Shown here: positions 36,533 through 45,142 of the stretch, piece after piece
How positions within the stretch are numbered: the first letter of the stretch is position 1
How the letters are laid out: each line of letters opens with the position of its first letter
Assembly (NCBI GenBank): GCA_014650015.1
Contig: BMUD01000013.1
Span: 131,069-195,068 of the forward strand
Source of the DNA: Streptomyces griseoloalbus
Lineage (GTDB): Bacteria; Actinomycetota; Actinomycetes; Streptomycetales; Streptomycetaceae
Reading direction: 5' to 3'
DNA length: 64,000 bases
Position numbers and translations under genes: made by a program
Notes under the pieces: model-generated
What the model saw: only the letters and a program-made list of their open reading frames with translations
Told to the model about the DNA's origin: nothing
The model's database searches: none

Positions 36533-37975
36533 GTGACCTCGACTCAGCCTCCTCCGTATCCACCACCCGGACCACCGCACGGTTCCGGTTCCGGCGCCGG
36601 AACCGGGAACGGCCAAGGGAACGGGCACGGGCATGGCCACGGGCACAGTCACGGTCATGGCCCGGCAGCGCCCGTGTCCCGGCATCTGCGCAGGGTCATC
36701 GCGGCGATCCTGATCCCGTTCGCCGCGGCGGTGCTGATCGGACTCGCGGTGCTGTGGCCGGGCGGTGCCCCGGCGCACGAGCGCACCGGCGTCGGCTTCG
36801 ACCGGCAGACGCAGCACGCCACGGTGACCAAGGTGGTCGAGGTGAGCTGCCAGTCCGTGAACGCCTCCGGAGGCGTCCCGACCGGTGACACCTCCACCGC
36901 CGAGGGCTCCTCCGCCCAGCAGCAGGCGGACGGCACCTGCGAGAAGGCGACGATCCGGGTCGACACCGGCAATGACAAGGACCGTACGTTCAACGAGATC
37001 GTGCAACCGGACCAGTCCCGGCAGCTGAGCGAGGGCCAGGCAGTCGTGGTCGCCTACGAGCCCTCGGCGCCCGAGGATCTCCAGTACTCGGTCACCGACG
37101 TGAACCGGCGCTTCCCCATGGCGCTGCTCGCCGGCATCTTCGCGCTCGCCGTCGTCGCCGTGGGGCGGCTGCGGGGTGTCATGGCGCTGGTCGCGCTGGC
37201 GATCAGCTTCCTGGTGCTCAACTTCTTCATCCTGCCCGCGATCCTGCAGGGCTCGAACCCTCTGGTCGTGGCGGTGATCGGGGCGAGCGCGATCATGCTG
37301 ATCGCGCTGTATCTCTGTCACGGACTATCCGCCCGTACCTCCGTGGCAGTGCTCGGCACACTGATCTCGCTGCTGCTGATCGGTGTCCTGGGCTCGGTGT
37401 TCATCGACTGGGCCGCGCTCACCGGCAACACCGATGACAACACCGGGTTGATCCACGGCCTGTACCCGCAGATCGACATGAGCGGTCTGCTGCTGGCCGG
37501 TGTCATCATCGGTTCGCTCGGTGTCCTCGACGACGTGACCGTCACGCAGACCTCCGCGGTCTGGGAGCTGCACGAGGCCAATCCGTCGACGGGCTGGCGC
37601 GGGCTGTACCGGGCGGGCATACGTATCGGCCGCGATCACATCGCGTCCGTGGTCAACACACTGGTCCTCGCCTACGCGGGCGCCGCACTGCCACTGCTCC
37701 TGCTGTTCTCCATCGCGCAGAGCAGTGTGGGAACGGTCGCCAACAGCGAACTGGTCGCGGAGGAGATCGTGCGCACCTTGATCGGCTCGATCGGCCTGGT
37801 GGCCTCGGTGCCGGTCACCACCGCCCTGGCCGCGCTGGTGGTTTCTGCCGACCGTCCGACGGCATCGACCACGGCACAGGGCCAGACCCTGGCACAAGCG
37901 CAGGGGCACGGGCAGGCTCCGGATGTCCGGCCGGCCGCGGGGCGCGGCGGGAGGGGCAGGCGCCGTAAGCGCTGA
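36533..37975 (+). CDS. YibE/F-family membrane protein with His-rich N-terminus
   Basis: A 480-residue protein starting at the GTG at 36533. The first 45 residues are Pro/Gly-rich and end in a His-Gly stretch (GHGHGHGHSHGHG) that could bind metal. A first membrane helix (VIAAILIPFAAAVLIGLAVLW) is followed by an extracytoplasmic domain (about 80-190). A YibE/F-type block of about seven helices follows, including the conserved GVLDDVTVTQTSAVWEL region. The C-terminus is basic (RGGRGRRRKR). The function of YibE/F proteins is unknown; small-molecule or peptide export has been guessed. It is divergent from thiC. Confidence 0.85.
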   Translation: MTSTQPPPYPPPGPPHGSGSGAGTGNGQGNGHGHGHGHSHGHGPAAPVSRHLRRVIAAILIPFAAAVLIGLAVLWPGGAPAHERTGVGFDRQTQHATVTKVVEVSCQSVNASGGVPTGDTSTAEGSSAQQQADGTCEKATIRVDTGNDKDRTFNEIVQPDQSRQLSEGQAVVVAYEPSAPEDLQYSVTDVNRRFPMALLAGIFALAVVAVGRLRGVMALVALAISFLVLNFFILPAILQGSNPLVVAVIGASAIMLIALYLCHGLSARTSVAVLGTLISLLLIGVLGSVFIDWAALTGNTDDNTGLIHGLYPQIDMSGLLLAGVIIGSLGVLDDVTVTQTSAVWELHEANPSTGWRGLYRAGIRIGRDHIASVVNTLVLAYAGAALPLLLLFSIAQSSVGTVANSELVAEEIVRTLIGSIGLVASVPVTTALAALVVSADRPTASTTAQGQTLAQAQGHGQAPDVRPAAGRGGRGRRRKR

Positions 37976-37989
37976 CGCCCGCGGAGCGT

Positions 37990-38015
37990 GGCGGAACGCG
38001 CTGAAGCGTTCCGCC
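37990..38015. terminator. Terminator between YibE/F gene and ssgA
   Basis: A perfect 10-bp stem GGCGGAACGC / GCGTTCCGCC with a 6-base loop between two convergent genes. It probably serves both. Confidence 0.85.
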
Positions 38016-38041
38016 AACGGCCACCCGACTGGCGTAACGCT

Positions 38042-38476
38042 TCAGCCGGCGCTCTGCTCCGCCAGGATGCGGTCCAGGGCGTCGTCGAGGTGCGCGTCGA
38101 AGTCGGCGAGCGCCCCTTCCTGACCCAGCGGCACCAGCTTGTCGGTGCGGTCGAGGAAGGCCACGAGCGGTGGGGTCGACGAACGGAACAGCGCCTGGTC
38201 GCTGCCGACCTGAAGGCGGATCAGCACCTCGCCCAGCGTGTCGGGATCGACCGGCGAGACGCGGACATCGCCCTCTCCGCACGGCCGGCCCACGCCATCG
38301 ATCAGCAGCTCACGGCCGAACGCCCAGGTCACGGGAGCGTCCCCGGGCAAGTGGAAGGTCAGCCGCACGGCGTAGGGATCACAGGTGTCGTAGCGCAGCT
38401 CCACCGGGATGCGGAAGGACAGCTCCTCCGACACGAGAAAGCTCATCATGACCTCTGCCTGTACGGATTCGCGCAT
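38042..38476 (-). CDS. ssgA: Sporulation/cell-division activator SsgA
   Basis: A 144-residue SsgA-like protein, an actinomycete family that controls septum-site selection and hyphal wall remodelling. It contains RIPVELRYDTCDPYAV, WAFGRELLIDG and FLDRTDKLVPLGQE, which match SsgA as I remember it. I keep the ATG at 38476 (MRESVQAEV) because residue 30 then aligns with the LRYD block of the paralogue SsgB from its own first residue; a GGGGTAGG site precedes it. It lies downstream of ssgR on the same strand, as in S. coelicolor. Confidence 0.93.
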   Translation of the reverse strand: MRESVQAEVMMSFLVSEELSFRIPVELRYDTCDPYAVRLTFHLPGDAPVTWAFGRELLIDGVGRPCGEGDVRVSPVDPDTLGEVLIRLQVGSDQALFRSSTPPLVAFLDRTDKLVPLGQEGALADFDAHLDDALDRILAEQSAG

Positions 38477-38574
38477 CGCCTACCCCGTCATTCGCCACGG
38501 ACTGGCCGGGCATGGACCCTGACACTAGAGGGAATCTTGCTCAACGTACACAGCAGATCACAAGGAGTGAGTTT

Positions 38575-39408
38575 TCAGATACTGATAGACAGCTCCAGCG
38601 AGCCGACCAGGCGCCCCATCTCGGCCTGCAGTCGCCGCGCCGCGGGGAGGAGCCGGTCGGCCTGATGTGCGGGCATGGAGAGGGCCAGTGACGCGGCGGT
38701 GGTACCGACGGTGATCGGAATCGCCGCGCACACCGCGCCCAGGACGTACTCCTGACGTTCGATCACCAGATCCATGCGCCGTGTCCGTTCCAGGCGTCTC
38801 AGCAGACTGTGGTCGTCGCGCACGGTGTAGGGCGTGACGGGCCGCACGGGATAGCGGTCGAGGTGGTCGCGGCGGGCGTCCTCGTCGAGCTGGGAGAGCA
38901 GGCACTGTCCGATGGCATGGGCGTGGCCGGTCTCCCGGAAGTCGGCCCACCCCTCGACCGCGGGGGTGCCGGCGGCGCCGGAGACGCAGACGACCTCGAT
39001 CTCGCCCTCGCGGTAGACCGCGTAGTACACGGGGGCTCCGATCGCGTCACGCCAGCGGGCGAGGATGTCGACCACCGTGCTGCGACGTTTCTGCTGCTCT
39101 CCGCTGCAGCTCAGCCGCGCTGCCGCGTCACCCAGGAAGAACAGCCCCTTGTCCCGGCGCAGATAGCCCTCGTGCACCAGGGTGCGCAGCAGGTGGTAGG
39201 TGGTGGGAAGCGCCAGCCCGGTCTCGCGGGCCAGTTGTTTGGCGGGGGCCCCGTGCTCGTGCCCGGCGACGGTCTCCAGCAGGCGCATGGCTCGCTGTAC
39301 GGAGCCGATGAGGGTCGTGGTGGCCGCCGGTGCTGCCGGGGACGCCGGGGAGCGGGGCTGCGGAGGAACCGCGGTCAGATGCGCGGAGGCGGAGCCAGTC
39401 GTGGCCAA
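38575..39408 (-). CDS. ssgR: IclR-family activator of ssgA, SsgR
   Basis: A 277-residue regulator. After a disordered Ala/Pro N-terminus (about 30 residues), an IclR winged helix appears (SVQRAMRLLETVAGHEHGAPAKQLARETGLALPTTY, cited for its HTH residues). The effector domain follows, from GDAAARLS to the end, with the usual CVSGAAG and HAIGQCLLSQL blocks. In S. coelicolor ssgR activates ssgA and is required for its transcription. The position directly upstream of ssgA supports the same role here. Confidence 0.92.
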   Translation of the reverse strand: MATTGSASAHLTAVPPQPRSPASPAAPAATTTLIGSVQRAMRLLETVAGHEHGAPAKQLARETGLALPTTYHLLRTLVHEGYLRRDKGLFFLGDAAARLSCSGEQQKRRSTVVDILARWRDAIGAPVYYAVYREGEIEVVCVSGAAGTPAVEGWADFRETGHAHAIGQCLLSQLDEDARRDHLDRYPVRPVTPYTVRDDHSLLRRLERTRRMDLVIERQEYVLGAVCAAIPITVGTTAASLALSMPAHQADRLLPAARRLQAEMGRLVGSLELSISI

Positions 39409-39601
39409 GGGTCACTCCCGAAACGCGAGGGGGCAGCCCGTGTGGGGAACACGGGTGGGGGTCGCCGCTCGCGGGGATCGTCCCCGCGTCGAGTTCCGGA
39501 CTCTAACGGGCTGTCACCGCACGCAGACGGCGCGTCGGAGAAACTTCCCCCGCCCGAGGGAACCGGCGATTCCTGTTACCGCACCACCGGTTCCCCTCCA
39601 C

Positions 39602-39814
39602 TCACCAGTCGCCGCGCGAGGAAGAACTCGATGTGAACTTCCGTACGACGTAGATCAGTCCACCGACCAGCGCCACGAAGACCAGTACCTTGAAGAGAAG
39701 TCCGATCACGAAGCCGACCACGCTCGCTATCAGCCCGCCGAACACGACCAGCGCGATGACCGGCACCGCGATCCACTTCACCCACCACGGCAGTCCCGCG
39801 AAGATCTCTCGCAT
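39602..39814 (-). CDS. Small two-helix membrane protein (DUF5326-like)
   Basis: A 70-residue protein starting at the ATG at 39814 behind AAGGGCG. It begins MREIFAGLPWWVKWIAVPVIALVVFGG, with a second helix LLFKVLVFVALVGGLIYVV and a Ser-rich end. It matches the short actinobacterial DUF5326 family, conserved in Streptomyces but without known function. The longer upstream frame to 39874 lacks a ribosome site. It probably sits in the cytoplasmic membrane with both ends inside. Confidence 0.82.
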   Translation of the reverse strand: MREIFAGLPWWVKWIAVPVIALVVFGGLIASVVGFVIGLLFKVLVFVALVGGLIYVVRKFTSSSSSRGDW

Positions 39815-39963
39815 CGCCCTTGTCCTTACCTCTCCGCCCGCCGAGTGCCGGGTCGCATTGATGATGTCCCGCACTCGATGCTAGGGCGGCAGATGGTCCG
39901 GCGGGGGCCTCGGATCCCTTGTCCTCCCCTGACCGTCCCCCTAGGGAACCCCGAAACCGCGGT

Positions 39964-40281
39964 TCAGCTCTCGGGGGGAGAGAACACCACCAGTACCCGC
40001 AGATCCTCGCTGATGTGGTGGAACTTGTGCGCCACGCCGGCCGGTACGTACACGACGCTGCCGCGTGCCACCTGGGTGGTCTCCAGACCCACGGTGATCG
40101 CCGCGCGGCCGCTGACGACGAAGTACACCTCGTCCTGATGGTGTGGCTGCTGCGGATCCTGGGTGCCGGCGTCCAGCGCGTAGAGGCCGACCGACATGTT
40201 CCGCTCCCGCAGGAACTGCAGATACGCCCCGTCGTTGGCGGCGCGTTCCGCCTCCAGTTCGTCCAGCCGGAATGCCTTCAT
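39964..40281 (-). CDS. Cupin-domain protein
   Basis: A 105-residue single-domain cupin. Motif 1 is PHHQDEVYFVVSGRA with two metal-binding His and a Glu, and motif 2 is PAGVAHKFHHI with the last His. The metal site therefore appears complete. Small cupins of this kind can be enzymes (isomerases, dioxygenases) or ligand sensors; nothing here decides. The ATG at 40281 is divergent from the holin-like gene. The signature H-H...E...H supports a metal-dependent role. Confidence 0.85.
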   Translation of the reverse strand: MKAFRLDELEAERAANDGAYLQFLRERNMSVGLYALDAGTQDPQQPHHQDEVYFVVSGRAAITVGLETTQVARGSVVYVPAGVAHKFHHISEDLRVLVVFSPPES

Positions 40282-40342
40282 CGCCTTGTCCCGCCCCTGC
40301 CCTCACTGCTCAAGCCCGATCGTGTCTGTCACGATCAGACAC

Positions 40343-40720
40343 ATGATGAATTTCCTAGTCAAGACGATCGCCAACGCCGGCGCCCTGGCGGTCGCCGTAT
40401 GGCTGCTCGACAAGATCACCCTGACCGGTGACAGCACGGGCAAGGAGATCGGCACCCTGCTCCTGGTCGCCCTGATCTTCGGACTCGTGAACGTCCTGGT
40501 CAAGCCGCTCGTGAAGCTCCTGAGCCTGCCCCTGCTCATCCTGACGCTCGGGCTGTTCACCCTGGTGGTGAACGCGCTGATGCTGCTGCTCACCTCCTGG
40601 CTCGCCGACCAGGTCGACCTGAGCTTCCACGTGGAGGGCTTCTGGACGGCCGTACTGGGCGGCCTGATCATCTCCGTCGTCTCCTGGGCGCTCAACGTCG
40701 TCCTGCCCGACGGGGACTGA
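40343..40720 (+). CDS. Holin-like/DUF360-type four-helix membrane protein
   Basis: About 125 residues. It has four membrane helices: NAGALAVAVWLLDKI, TLLLVALIFGLVNVLV, LLSLPLLILTLGLFTLVVNALMLLL and FWTAVLGGLIISVVSWALNVVL. Family members are annotated as phage holin family or YvlD-like, but they occur on chromosomes away from phage. Either ATG 40343 or 40346 could be used; neither has a strong ribosome site. The next gene starts 5 bases downstream, so it may be coupled to the phosphatase and the PLP lyase. Confidence 0.8.
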   Translation: MMNFLVKTIANAGALAVAVWLLDKITLTGDSTGKEIGTLLLVALIFGLVNVLVKPLVKLLSLPLLILTLGLFTLVVNALMLLLTSWLADQVDLSFHVEGFWTAVLGGLIISVVSWALNVVLPDGD

Positions 40721-40725
40721 GCGCG

Positions 40726-41217
40726 ATGGCCTACCGCGTCTGCTTCGTCTGCACCGGCAACATCTGCCGGTCCCCGATGGCCGAGTCCGTCTTCCGCGCG
40801 CGGGTGGCGGAGGCCGGACTCGACGGCCTGGTCGAGGTGGACAGCGCCGGTACGGGCGGCTGGCACGAGGGCGAGGGCGCCGACCCTCGCACGGTGACGG
40901 TGCTGCGGGAGCACGGCTACGACGCCGGCCACACCGCCCGGCAGTTCGACCCGTCCTGGTTCGCCCGTCTCGATCTCGTCATCGCGCTCGATTCCGGGCA
41001 CCTCAGGGCACTGCGCCACCTGGCTCCCACGGAGCGGGACGCGGACAAGGTGCGGCTGCTGCGGTCGTACGACCCCGCGGCCGAGGACGACCTCGACGTG
41101 CCGGACCCCTACTACGGGGGCGCGGAAGGCTTCGACGAGTGCCTTGAGATGGTGGAGGCGGCGAGCACCGGACTGCTCGCCGCCGTACGCGAGCAGGTGG
41201 AAGGACAGGCGGCATGA
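40726..41217 (+). CDS. Low-molecular-weight protein-tyrosine phosphatase
   Basis: A 163-residue cytoplasmic phosphatase. The P-loop CTGNICRS (Cys9, Arg15) and the general-acid Asp in the DVPDPYYGG block are both present, so it should be active. It resembles the Streptomyces PtpA described as influencing secondary metabolism. It starts 5 bases after the membrane protein gene and overlaps the next gene by 4 bases (ATGA), pointing to a three-gene operon. Confidence 0.93.
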   Translation: MAYRVCFVCTGNICRSPMAESVFRARVAEAGLDGLVEVDSAGTGGWHEGEGADPRTVTVLREHGYDAGHTARQFDPSWFARLDLVIALDSGHLRALRHLAPTERDADKVRLLRSYDPAAEDDLDVPDPYYGGAEGFDECLEMVEAASTGLLAAVREQVEGQAA

Positions 41218-42383
41218 ACCATTCGACGACGGGCGCGAGCCACGGGCCGGCCCTGCCGGAGGAGGCGGGTGACGGCACCCGCGCGGTGCGCGCCGGGCTG
41301 CCCGAGCCGGTCAAGCACGAGCCGACACTGCCCGGACCCGTGTTCGCGGCCCACTTCCATCTGCCGGGCGACCCCACCGGCCCGTACACCTACGGCCGGG
41401 ACGAGAACCCGACCTGGACGCTGCTGGAACGGGCCATCGGCGAGCTGGAGGCGCCTGGGCAGGACAGCGTCGAGACCCTGGTGTTCGCCTCGGGCATGGC
41501 CGCGATCTCCTCGGTGCTCTTCTCCCAGCTGCGCGCCGGGGACGCGGTCGTCCTGCCGAACGACGGCTATCAGGCGCTGCCCCTGGTGCGTGCCCAGCTG
41601 GAGGCGTACGGCATTGAGGTGCGCACCGCGCCGACGGGCGGCGACGCCCAGCTCGAGGTCCTCGACGGCGCCAAGCTGCTGTGGATCGAGACGCCCTCGA
41701 ATCCGGGGCTGGACGTGTGCGACGTACGCCGGCTCGCCGAAGCGGCGCACGCGCGCGGCGCCCTGGTCGCCGTCGACAACACCCTCGCGACGCCCCTCGG
41801 CCAGCGCCCGCTGGAGCTCGGCGCCGACTTCGCGGTGGCCAGCGGCACCAAGCAGCTCACCGGGCACGGCGACGTGCTTCTGGGATACGTCAGCGGCCGC
41901 GATGCCGAGGCCATGGCCGCCGTCCGCCGCTGGCGCAAGATCGTCGGTGCCATTCCCGGACCCATGGAGGCCTGGCTCGCGCACCGCTCGATCGCCACGC
42001 TGCAGCTGCGTGTCGACCGGCAGAGCGCCACCGCGCTGGCGCTCGCCCAGGCGCTGCGGGAGCGGTCCGAGGTGACGGGGCTGCGCTATCCGGGGCTGCC
42101 CGACGACCCCTCGCACAAGATCGCCTCGCAGCAGATGCGGCGCTATGGGTGTGTGGTCTCCTTCACGCTGCCCACGCGCGCGCGTGCGGACCGTTTCCTC
42201 GACGCGCTACGGCTCGTGGACGACGCGACGAGCTTCGGCGGCGTACGGTCCACGGCGGAGCGACGTGGGCGCTGGGGTGGGGACGCGGTGCCGGAGGGCT
42301 TCATCCGCTTCTCCGTGGGCGCCGAGGACCCCGAGGACTTGGTGGCGGACGTCCTGCGCGCCCTGGCCGAGTCGGCCGTCTGA
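41214..42383 (+). CDS. Cystathionine gamma-lyase-type PLP enzyme
   Basis: A 389-residue member of the Cys/Met metabolism PLP family. TYGRDENPTW near residue 62, the cofactor loop ASGMAAIS, WIETPSNPG and the PLP Lys in SGTKQLTGHGD are all visible. It likely cleaves cystathionine to cysteine, although homologues with gamma-synthase or methionine gamma-lyase activity look similar. Its start overlaps the phosphatase stop. A strong terminator follows. Confidence 0.9.
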   Translation: MNHSTTGASHGPALPEEAGDGTRAVRAGLPEPVKHEPTLPGPVFAAHFHLPGDPTGPYTYGRDENPTWTLLERAIGELEAPGQDSVETLVFASGMAAISSVLFSQLRAGDAVVLPNDGYQALPLVRAQLEAYGIEVRTAPTGGDAQLEVLDGAKLLWIETPSNPGLDVCDVRRLAEAAHARGALVAVDNTLATPLGQRPLELGADFAVASGTKQLTGHGDVLLGYVSGRDAEAMAAVRRWRKIVGAIPGPMEAWLAHRSIATLQLRVDRQSATALALAQALRERSEVTGLRYPGLPDDPSHKIASQQMRRYGCVVSFTLPTRARADRFLDALRLVDDATSFGGVRSTAERRGRWGGDAVPEGFIRFSVGAEDPEDLVADVLRALAESAV

Positions 42384-42426
42384 CCGGCCGCTTCGGCAGG
42401 GCCGACGAGGCCCGGCGCACCACTGC

Positions 42427-42465
42427 GGACGGTCCGAGCCTCCCCCCTCGTGGCTCGGACCGTCC
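42427..42465 (+). terminator. Strong terminator after the PLP lyase gene
   Basis: A perfect 14-bp stem (GGACGGTCCGAGCC / GGCTCGGACCGTCC) with an 11-base loop, 43 bases past the stop. Confidence 0.9.
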
Positions 42466-42611
42466 TCGGTTCTGCGCGCGAAGAACCGCGCGACCAAGGC
42501 TAGTTGACTCAGTGTCAGTGTCCAATCACCGTAGCGACAGCGACCTATCGACTTACTTATAGTTGGGCGCGTCCGGGCCGACGGCGGGGGTTGACCAGGG
42601 GAGGGTGTGCC

Positions 42612-43520
42612 GTGGATCTGGCCTTGCTGCGAACCTTCGTGACCGTGCACCGGGCCGGCTCCTTCACCCGTGCCGCCGCGCTGCTCGGCCTCTCCCAGCC
42701 TGCCGTCACCTCGCAGATACGGACGCTGGAACGGCAGCTGGGGCGGCCCTTGTTCCTTCGACAGGCGCGCGGCGTCACACCGACGACCATCGGGGACGAA
42801 CTCGCCCACAAGGCGGCACCGCACCTCGACGCCCTGGTGAAGATCGCCGAGGCCGGGCTGGAGGAGGACTCCTCCTTACGGACCCTGCATCTGGCCGGCC
42901 CTCCGGAATTCACCGCCGAACGGGCGCTGCCCGCGCTCACGGAGCTGACCGGCGAGGACGGCCAGGGCTTCGCCCTGCGTGCCTCCTTCGGCACCGCCGA
43001 GGAAACACTGGAGGGACTGGCTGCCGGCCATCACGATCTGGCCATCAGCACGGTCCGGCCACGCGGTGCCCTGCTCTCGGCGACTGCGCTCTGCGACGAA
43101 GAGCACGTCCTGGTCGCCGCCCCGCGCTGGGCCGAGCGCATCGGCGGCCCCGGCACGCTCCGCCATACCGGCCCGTCCGCCCTGGACCAGGTCCCGGTGG
43201 TCGAGGTGCACGAGTCGCTGCCGCTTGTCGCCCGCTACTGGGCCTCCGTCTTCGACTCCCGCCCGGTCGCCCCGGGCACCGTCGTCGTCCCGGATCTACG
43301 CGCGGTGCTGGCCTGCGCGACCGCCGGAGCGGGGTTGGCGGTGCTGCCCCGTTACCTGTGCACGGGCGCGCTCGAGCGGGGCGATGTGGTGGCCCTGTAC
43401 GAACCGACGGTTCCTCCGTTACGCACGTACTTCCTGGTGGTCCGCACCGGCACGCTGGCGATGCCGCACATCGCACGGGCTCATGGGCGGCTGGAGCAGG
43501 CGGCCACCGACTGGTCCTGA
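42612..43520 (+). CDS. LysR-family regulator with two TTA codons
   Basis: A 302-residue LysR-type regulator starting at the GTG at 42612 behind GGGGAGGG. The winged helix is LLRTFVTVHRAGSFTRAAALLGLSQPAVTSQI, cited for its HTH core (AAALLGLSQPAVT). The ligand-binding domain follows. Two in-frame TTA leucine codons are present, at 42876-42878 and 43419-43421. Two TTA codons in one core-region gene are rare and suggest bldA-dependent production. No divergent target is adjacent, so its regulon is unknown. Confidence 0.92.
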   Translation: MDLALLRTFVTVHRAGSFTRAAALLGLSQPAVTSQIRTLERQLGRPLFLRQARGVTPTTIGDELAHKAAPHLDALVKIAEAGLEEDSSLRTLHLAGPPEFTAERALPALTELTGEDGQGFALRASFGTAEETLEGLAAGHHDLAISTVRPRGALLSATALCDEEHVLVAAPRWAERIGGPGTLRHTGPSALDQVPVVEVHESLPLVARYWASVFDSRPVAPGTVVVPDLRAVLACATAGAGLAVLPRYLCTGALERGDVVALYEPTVPPLRTYFLVVRTGTLAMPHIARAHGRLEQAATDWS

Positions 43521-43572
43521 GCACTGCGGCGGAGGCTGACCGCGGGAAAGCCGGGCGAGGACATCTCGCGAT

Positions 43573-43586
43573 GTTTCACGTGGAAC
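43573..43586. other. parS site (one-base variant)
   Basis: GTTTCACGTGGAAC, one base away from the Streptomyces core and identical on the other strand to the Bacillus-type form GTTCCACGTGAAAC. It lies between the LysR and NUDIX genes. Confidence 0.8.
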
Positions 43587-43607
43587 CAGCCGGGCCACAT
43601 TCCCCCC

Positions 43608-44090
43608 ATGACCGTCCGACCCGTGGTCAAGCGCACCGCCCGAGCCGTTCTGCTGGACGGCGAGAACTTCATCCTGATCAAGCGCACCAAACCCGGCGTG
43701 GATCCCTACTGGGTCACCCCCGGCGGCGGGGTCGAGCCAGAGGACCCGACCGTCGTCGACGCCCTGCACCGAGAGGTGTACGAGGAACTCGGCGCCAAGA
43801 TCACCGATGTGGTGCCTTGTTTCGTCGACACCGTGGAGCACATCGGCGAGGACGGCGGCGCAACCGGCGTGAAGGTGCAGCACTTCTTCGTATGCCGCCT
43901 GGAATCGATGGACCCGTCCCTGCGACACGGCCCGGAGGTCGACGAACCCGCCGGCGAGTACGAGATCGTGCGCGTGCCGTTCACCCGCGTCGGGATCGCC
44001 TCCGTCCACCTCGTACCGCTGTCGCTACGGCACTACCTGGACGGCAACATCGAGGGCGTCCGCGCCATGCACGCCCCCGACCTGGGCTGA
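43608..44090 (+). CDS. NUDIX hydrolase
   Basis: A 160-residue hydrolase. The Nudix box GGGVEPEDPTVVDALHREVYEELGAKI contains the required Gly, Glu, REVYEEL and Gly positions. The box begins after WVTPGGG, and the insertion VEPEDPTV is normal for the family. Substrates of this group are nucleoside diphosphate derivatives; the actual one is unknown. The ATG at 43608 lies 22 bases after a parS variant. It is followed by the GNAT gene on the same strand. Confidence 0.9.
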   Translation: MTVRPVVKRTARAVLLDGENFILIKRTKPGVDPYWVTPGGGVEPEDPTVVDALHREVYEELGAKITDVVPCFVDTVEHIGEDGGATGVKVQHFFVCRLESMDPSLRHGPEVDEPAGEYEIVRVPFTRVGIASVHLVPLSLRHYLDGNIEGVRAMHAPDLG

Positions 44091-44199
44091 CGCCCGACCG
44101 TGCACGGGTGCCGCCATGCGACGCGGCATGGCCAAAAGCTCGCATGAGTCTTCGGAAACAGGTGGACGCCGAAGCCCGCTGTCGGACAGCCTGACCTGC

Positions 44200-45063
44200 G
44201 TGCCGACACCTTCCCTTGACGCTCTGCCCATCCGCCGTCTGACGCTCCGCGATCTCACCGCCTGTGCCGACTTGTCCGAGGACCGGGGGTGGCCTCGGGA
44301 GGAACACAAGTGGGGTCTCCTTCTCGCGGCCGGAAGGGGTTACGGCATCGACGACCCCGATGGTGGCCTGGTGGCCGCCAGCGTCGTCACCGAGTACGGG
44401 CCGCGGGAACAGCCCGCTCTGGCAGCCATCGGCATGGTCCTGGTCGCCGAACGGCATGCGCGCCGGGGCGTGGGACGCCGGTTGATGCGTCACGTCGTCG
44501 CCGCGATGGGCACCACGCCCCTCACCCTGCATGCGACCCCTTTCGGACAGCCGCTCTACGAGGAGCTCGGTTTCAAGGTCATCGGCCGGGCGGAGATGCT
44601 GCGCGGCCACTTCGTCCCCACGGGGGCTCAGCAGGTCGCCACCCGTGCCGCGACCGCGGAGGATCTCCCCGCCCTTCTCCGGCTCGACGAGGAGGTGTTC
44701 GGGGCCGACCGGACGCACGTCGTCACCCGGCTGCCGGCCTTCGCCGACCAGTTGCGTGTCGCCGAGGAGGACGGACGGATCATTGGTTACGCGGCTGCCT
44801 GGCCCAACATGGACACCCATGTCGTGGGCCCGCTGATCGCCCGTGACACCGCGACGGCCAAGGCGCTCCTCGCCTCCGTCGCCGCCCACACCGACCGGCC
44901 GCTGCGCACCGACATCGACGTGCGGCACGAAGAGCTGCTGAGGTGGGCAAAGGAACACGGGCTGGCCTCGATCGCGTTCAACGCCGTCATGACCTACGGG
45001 ATCACGGAGCTGCCCGGGGACTGGAACCGACGGTTCGCACCGGTGACGGTCGCAGCGGGCTGA
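44200..45063 (+). CDS. Double GNAT-domain acetyltransferase
   Basis: A 287-residue protein with two GNAT folds. The first has the acetyl-CoA loop RHARRGVGRRLM followed by LYEELGFKVIG. The second (from VATRAATAEDLPALL) is degenerate at the acetyl-CoA loop. I chose the GTG at 44200 (VPTPSLDALPIRRL). The frame extends to ATGs at 44131 and 44116, but third codon positions there lose the G/C bias, so that part is probably untranslated. The substrate is unknown. Confidence 0.8.
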   Translation: MPTPSLDALPIRRLTLRDLTACADLSEDRGWPREEHKWGLLLAAGRGYGIDDPDGGLVAASVVTEYGPREQPALAAIGMVLVAERHARRGVGRRLMRHVVAAMGTTPLTLHATPFGQPLYEELGFKVIGRAEMLRGHFVPTGAQQVATRAATAEDLPALLRLDEEVFGADRTHVVTRLPAFADQLRVAEEDGRIIGYAAAWPNMDTHVVGPLIARDTATAKALLASVAAHTDRPLRTDIDVRHEELLRWAKEHGLASIAFNAVMTYGITELPGDWNRRFAPVTVAAG

Positions 45064-45079
45064 CCCCCGCCGACATGAC

Positions 45080-45111
45080 GACGCCGGTTCCGAGGACGCG
45101 GGACCGGCGTC
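45080..45111. terminator. Terminator between GNAT and heme-binding-protein genes
   Basis: A 12-bp stem with one G-T pair (GACGCCGGTTCC / GGGACCGGCGTC) and an 8-base loop between convergent genes. Confidence 0.8.
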
Positions 45112-45142
45112 GCTGTCTGGTCGCGTCCGATGGGCGCCGTCG

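Noticed and set aside
40636-40645. CACGTGGA in the holin-like gene as parS
   Set aside because: The left arm (AGCTTC) does not match and fewer than 11 of 14 bases agree.
40343-40720. Prophage remnant, because of the holin-like product
   Set aside because: No other phage genes are present and the family is common on Streptomyces chromosomes; the name is a database label.
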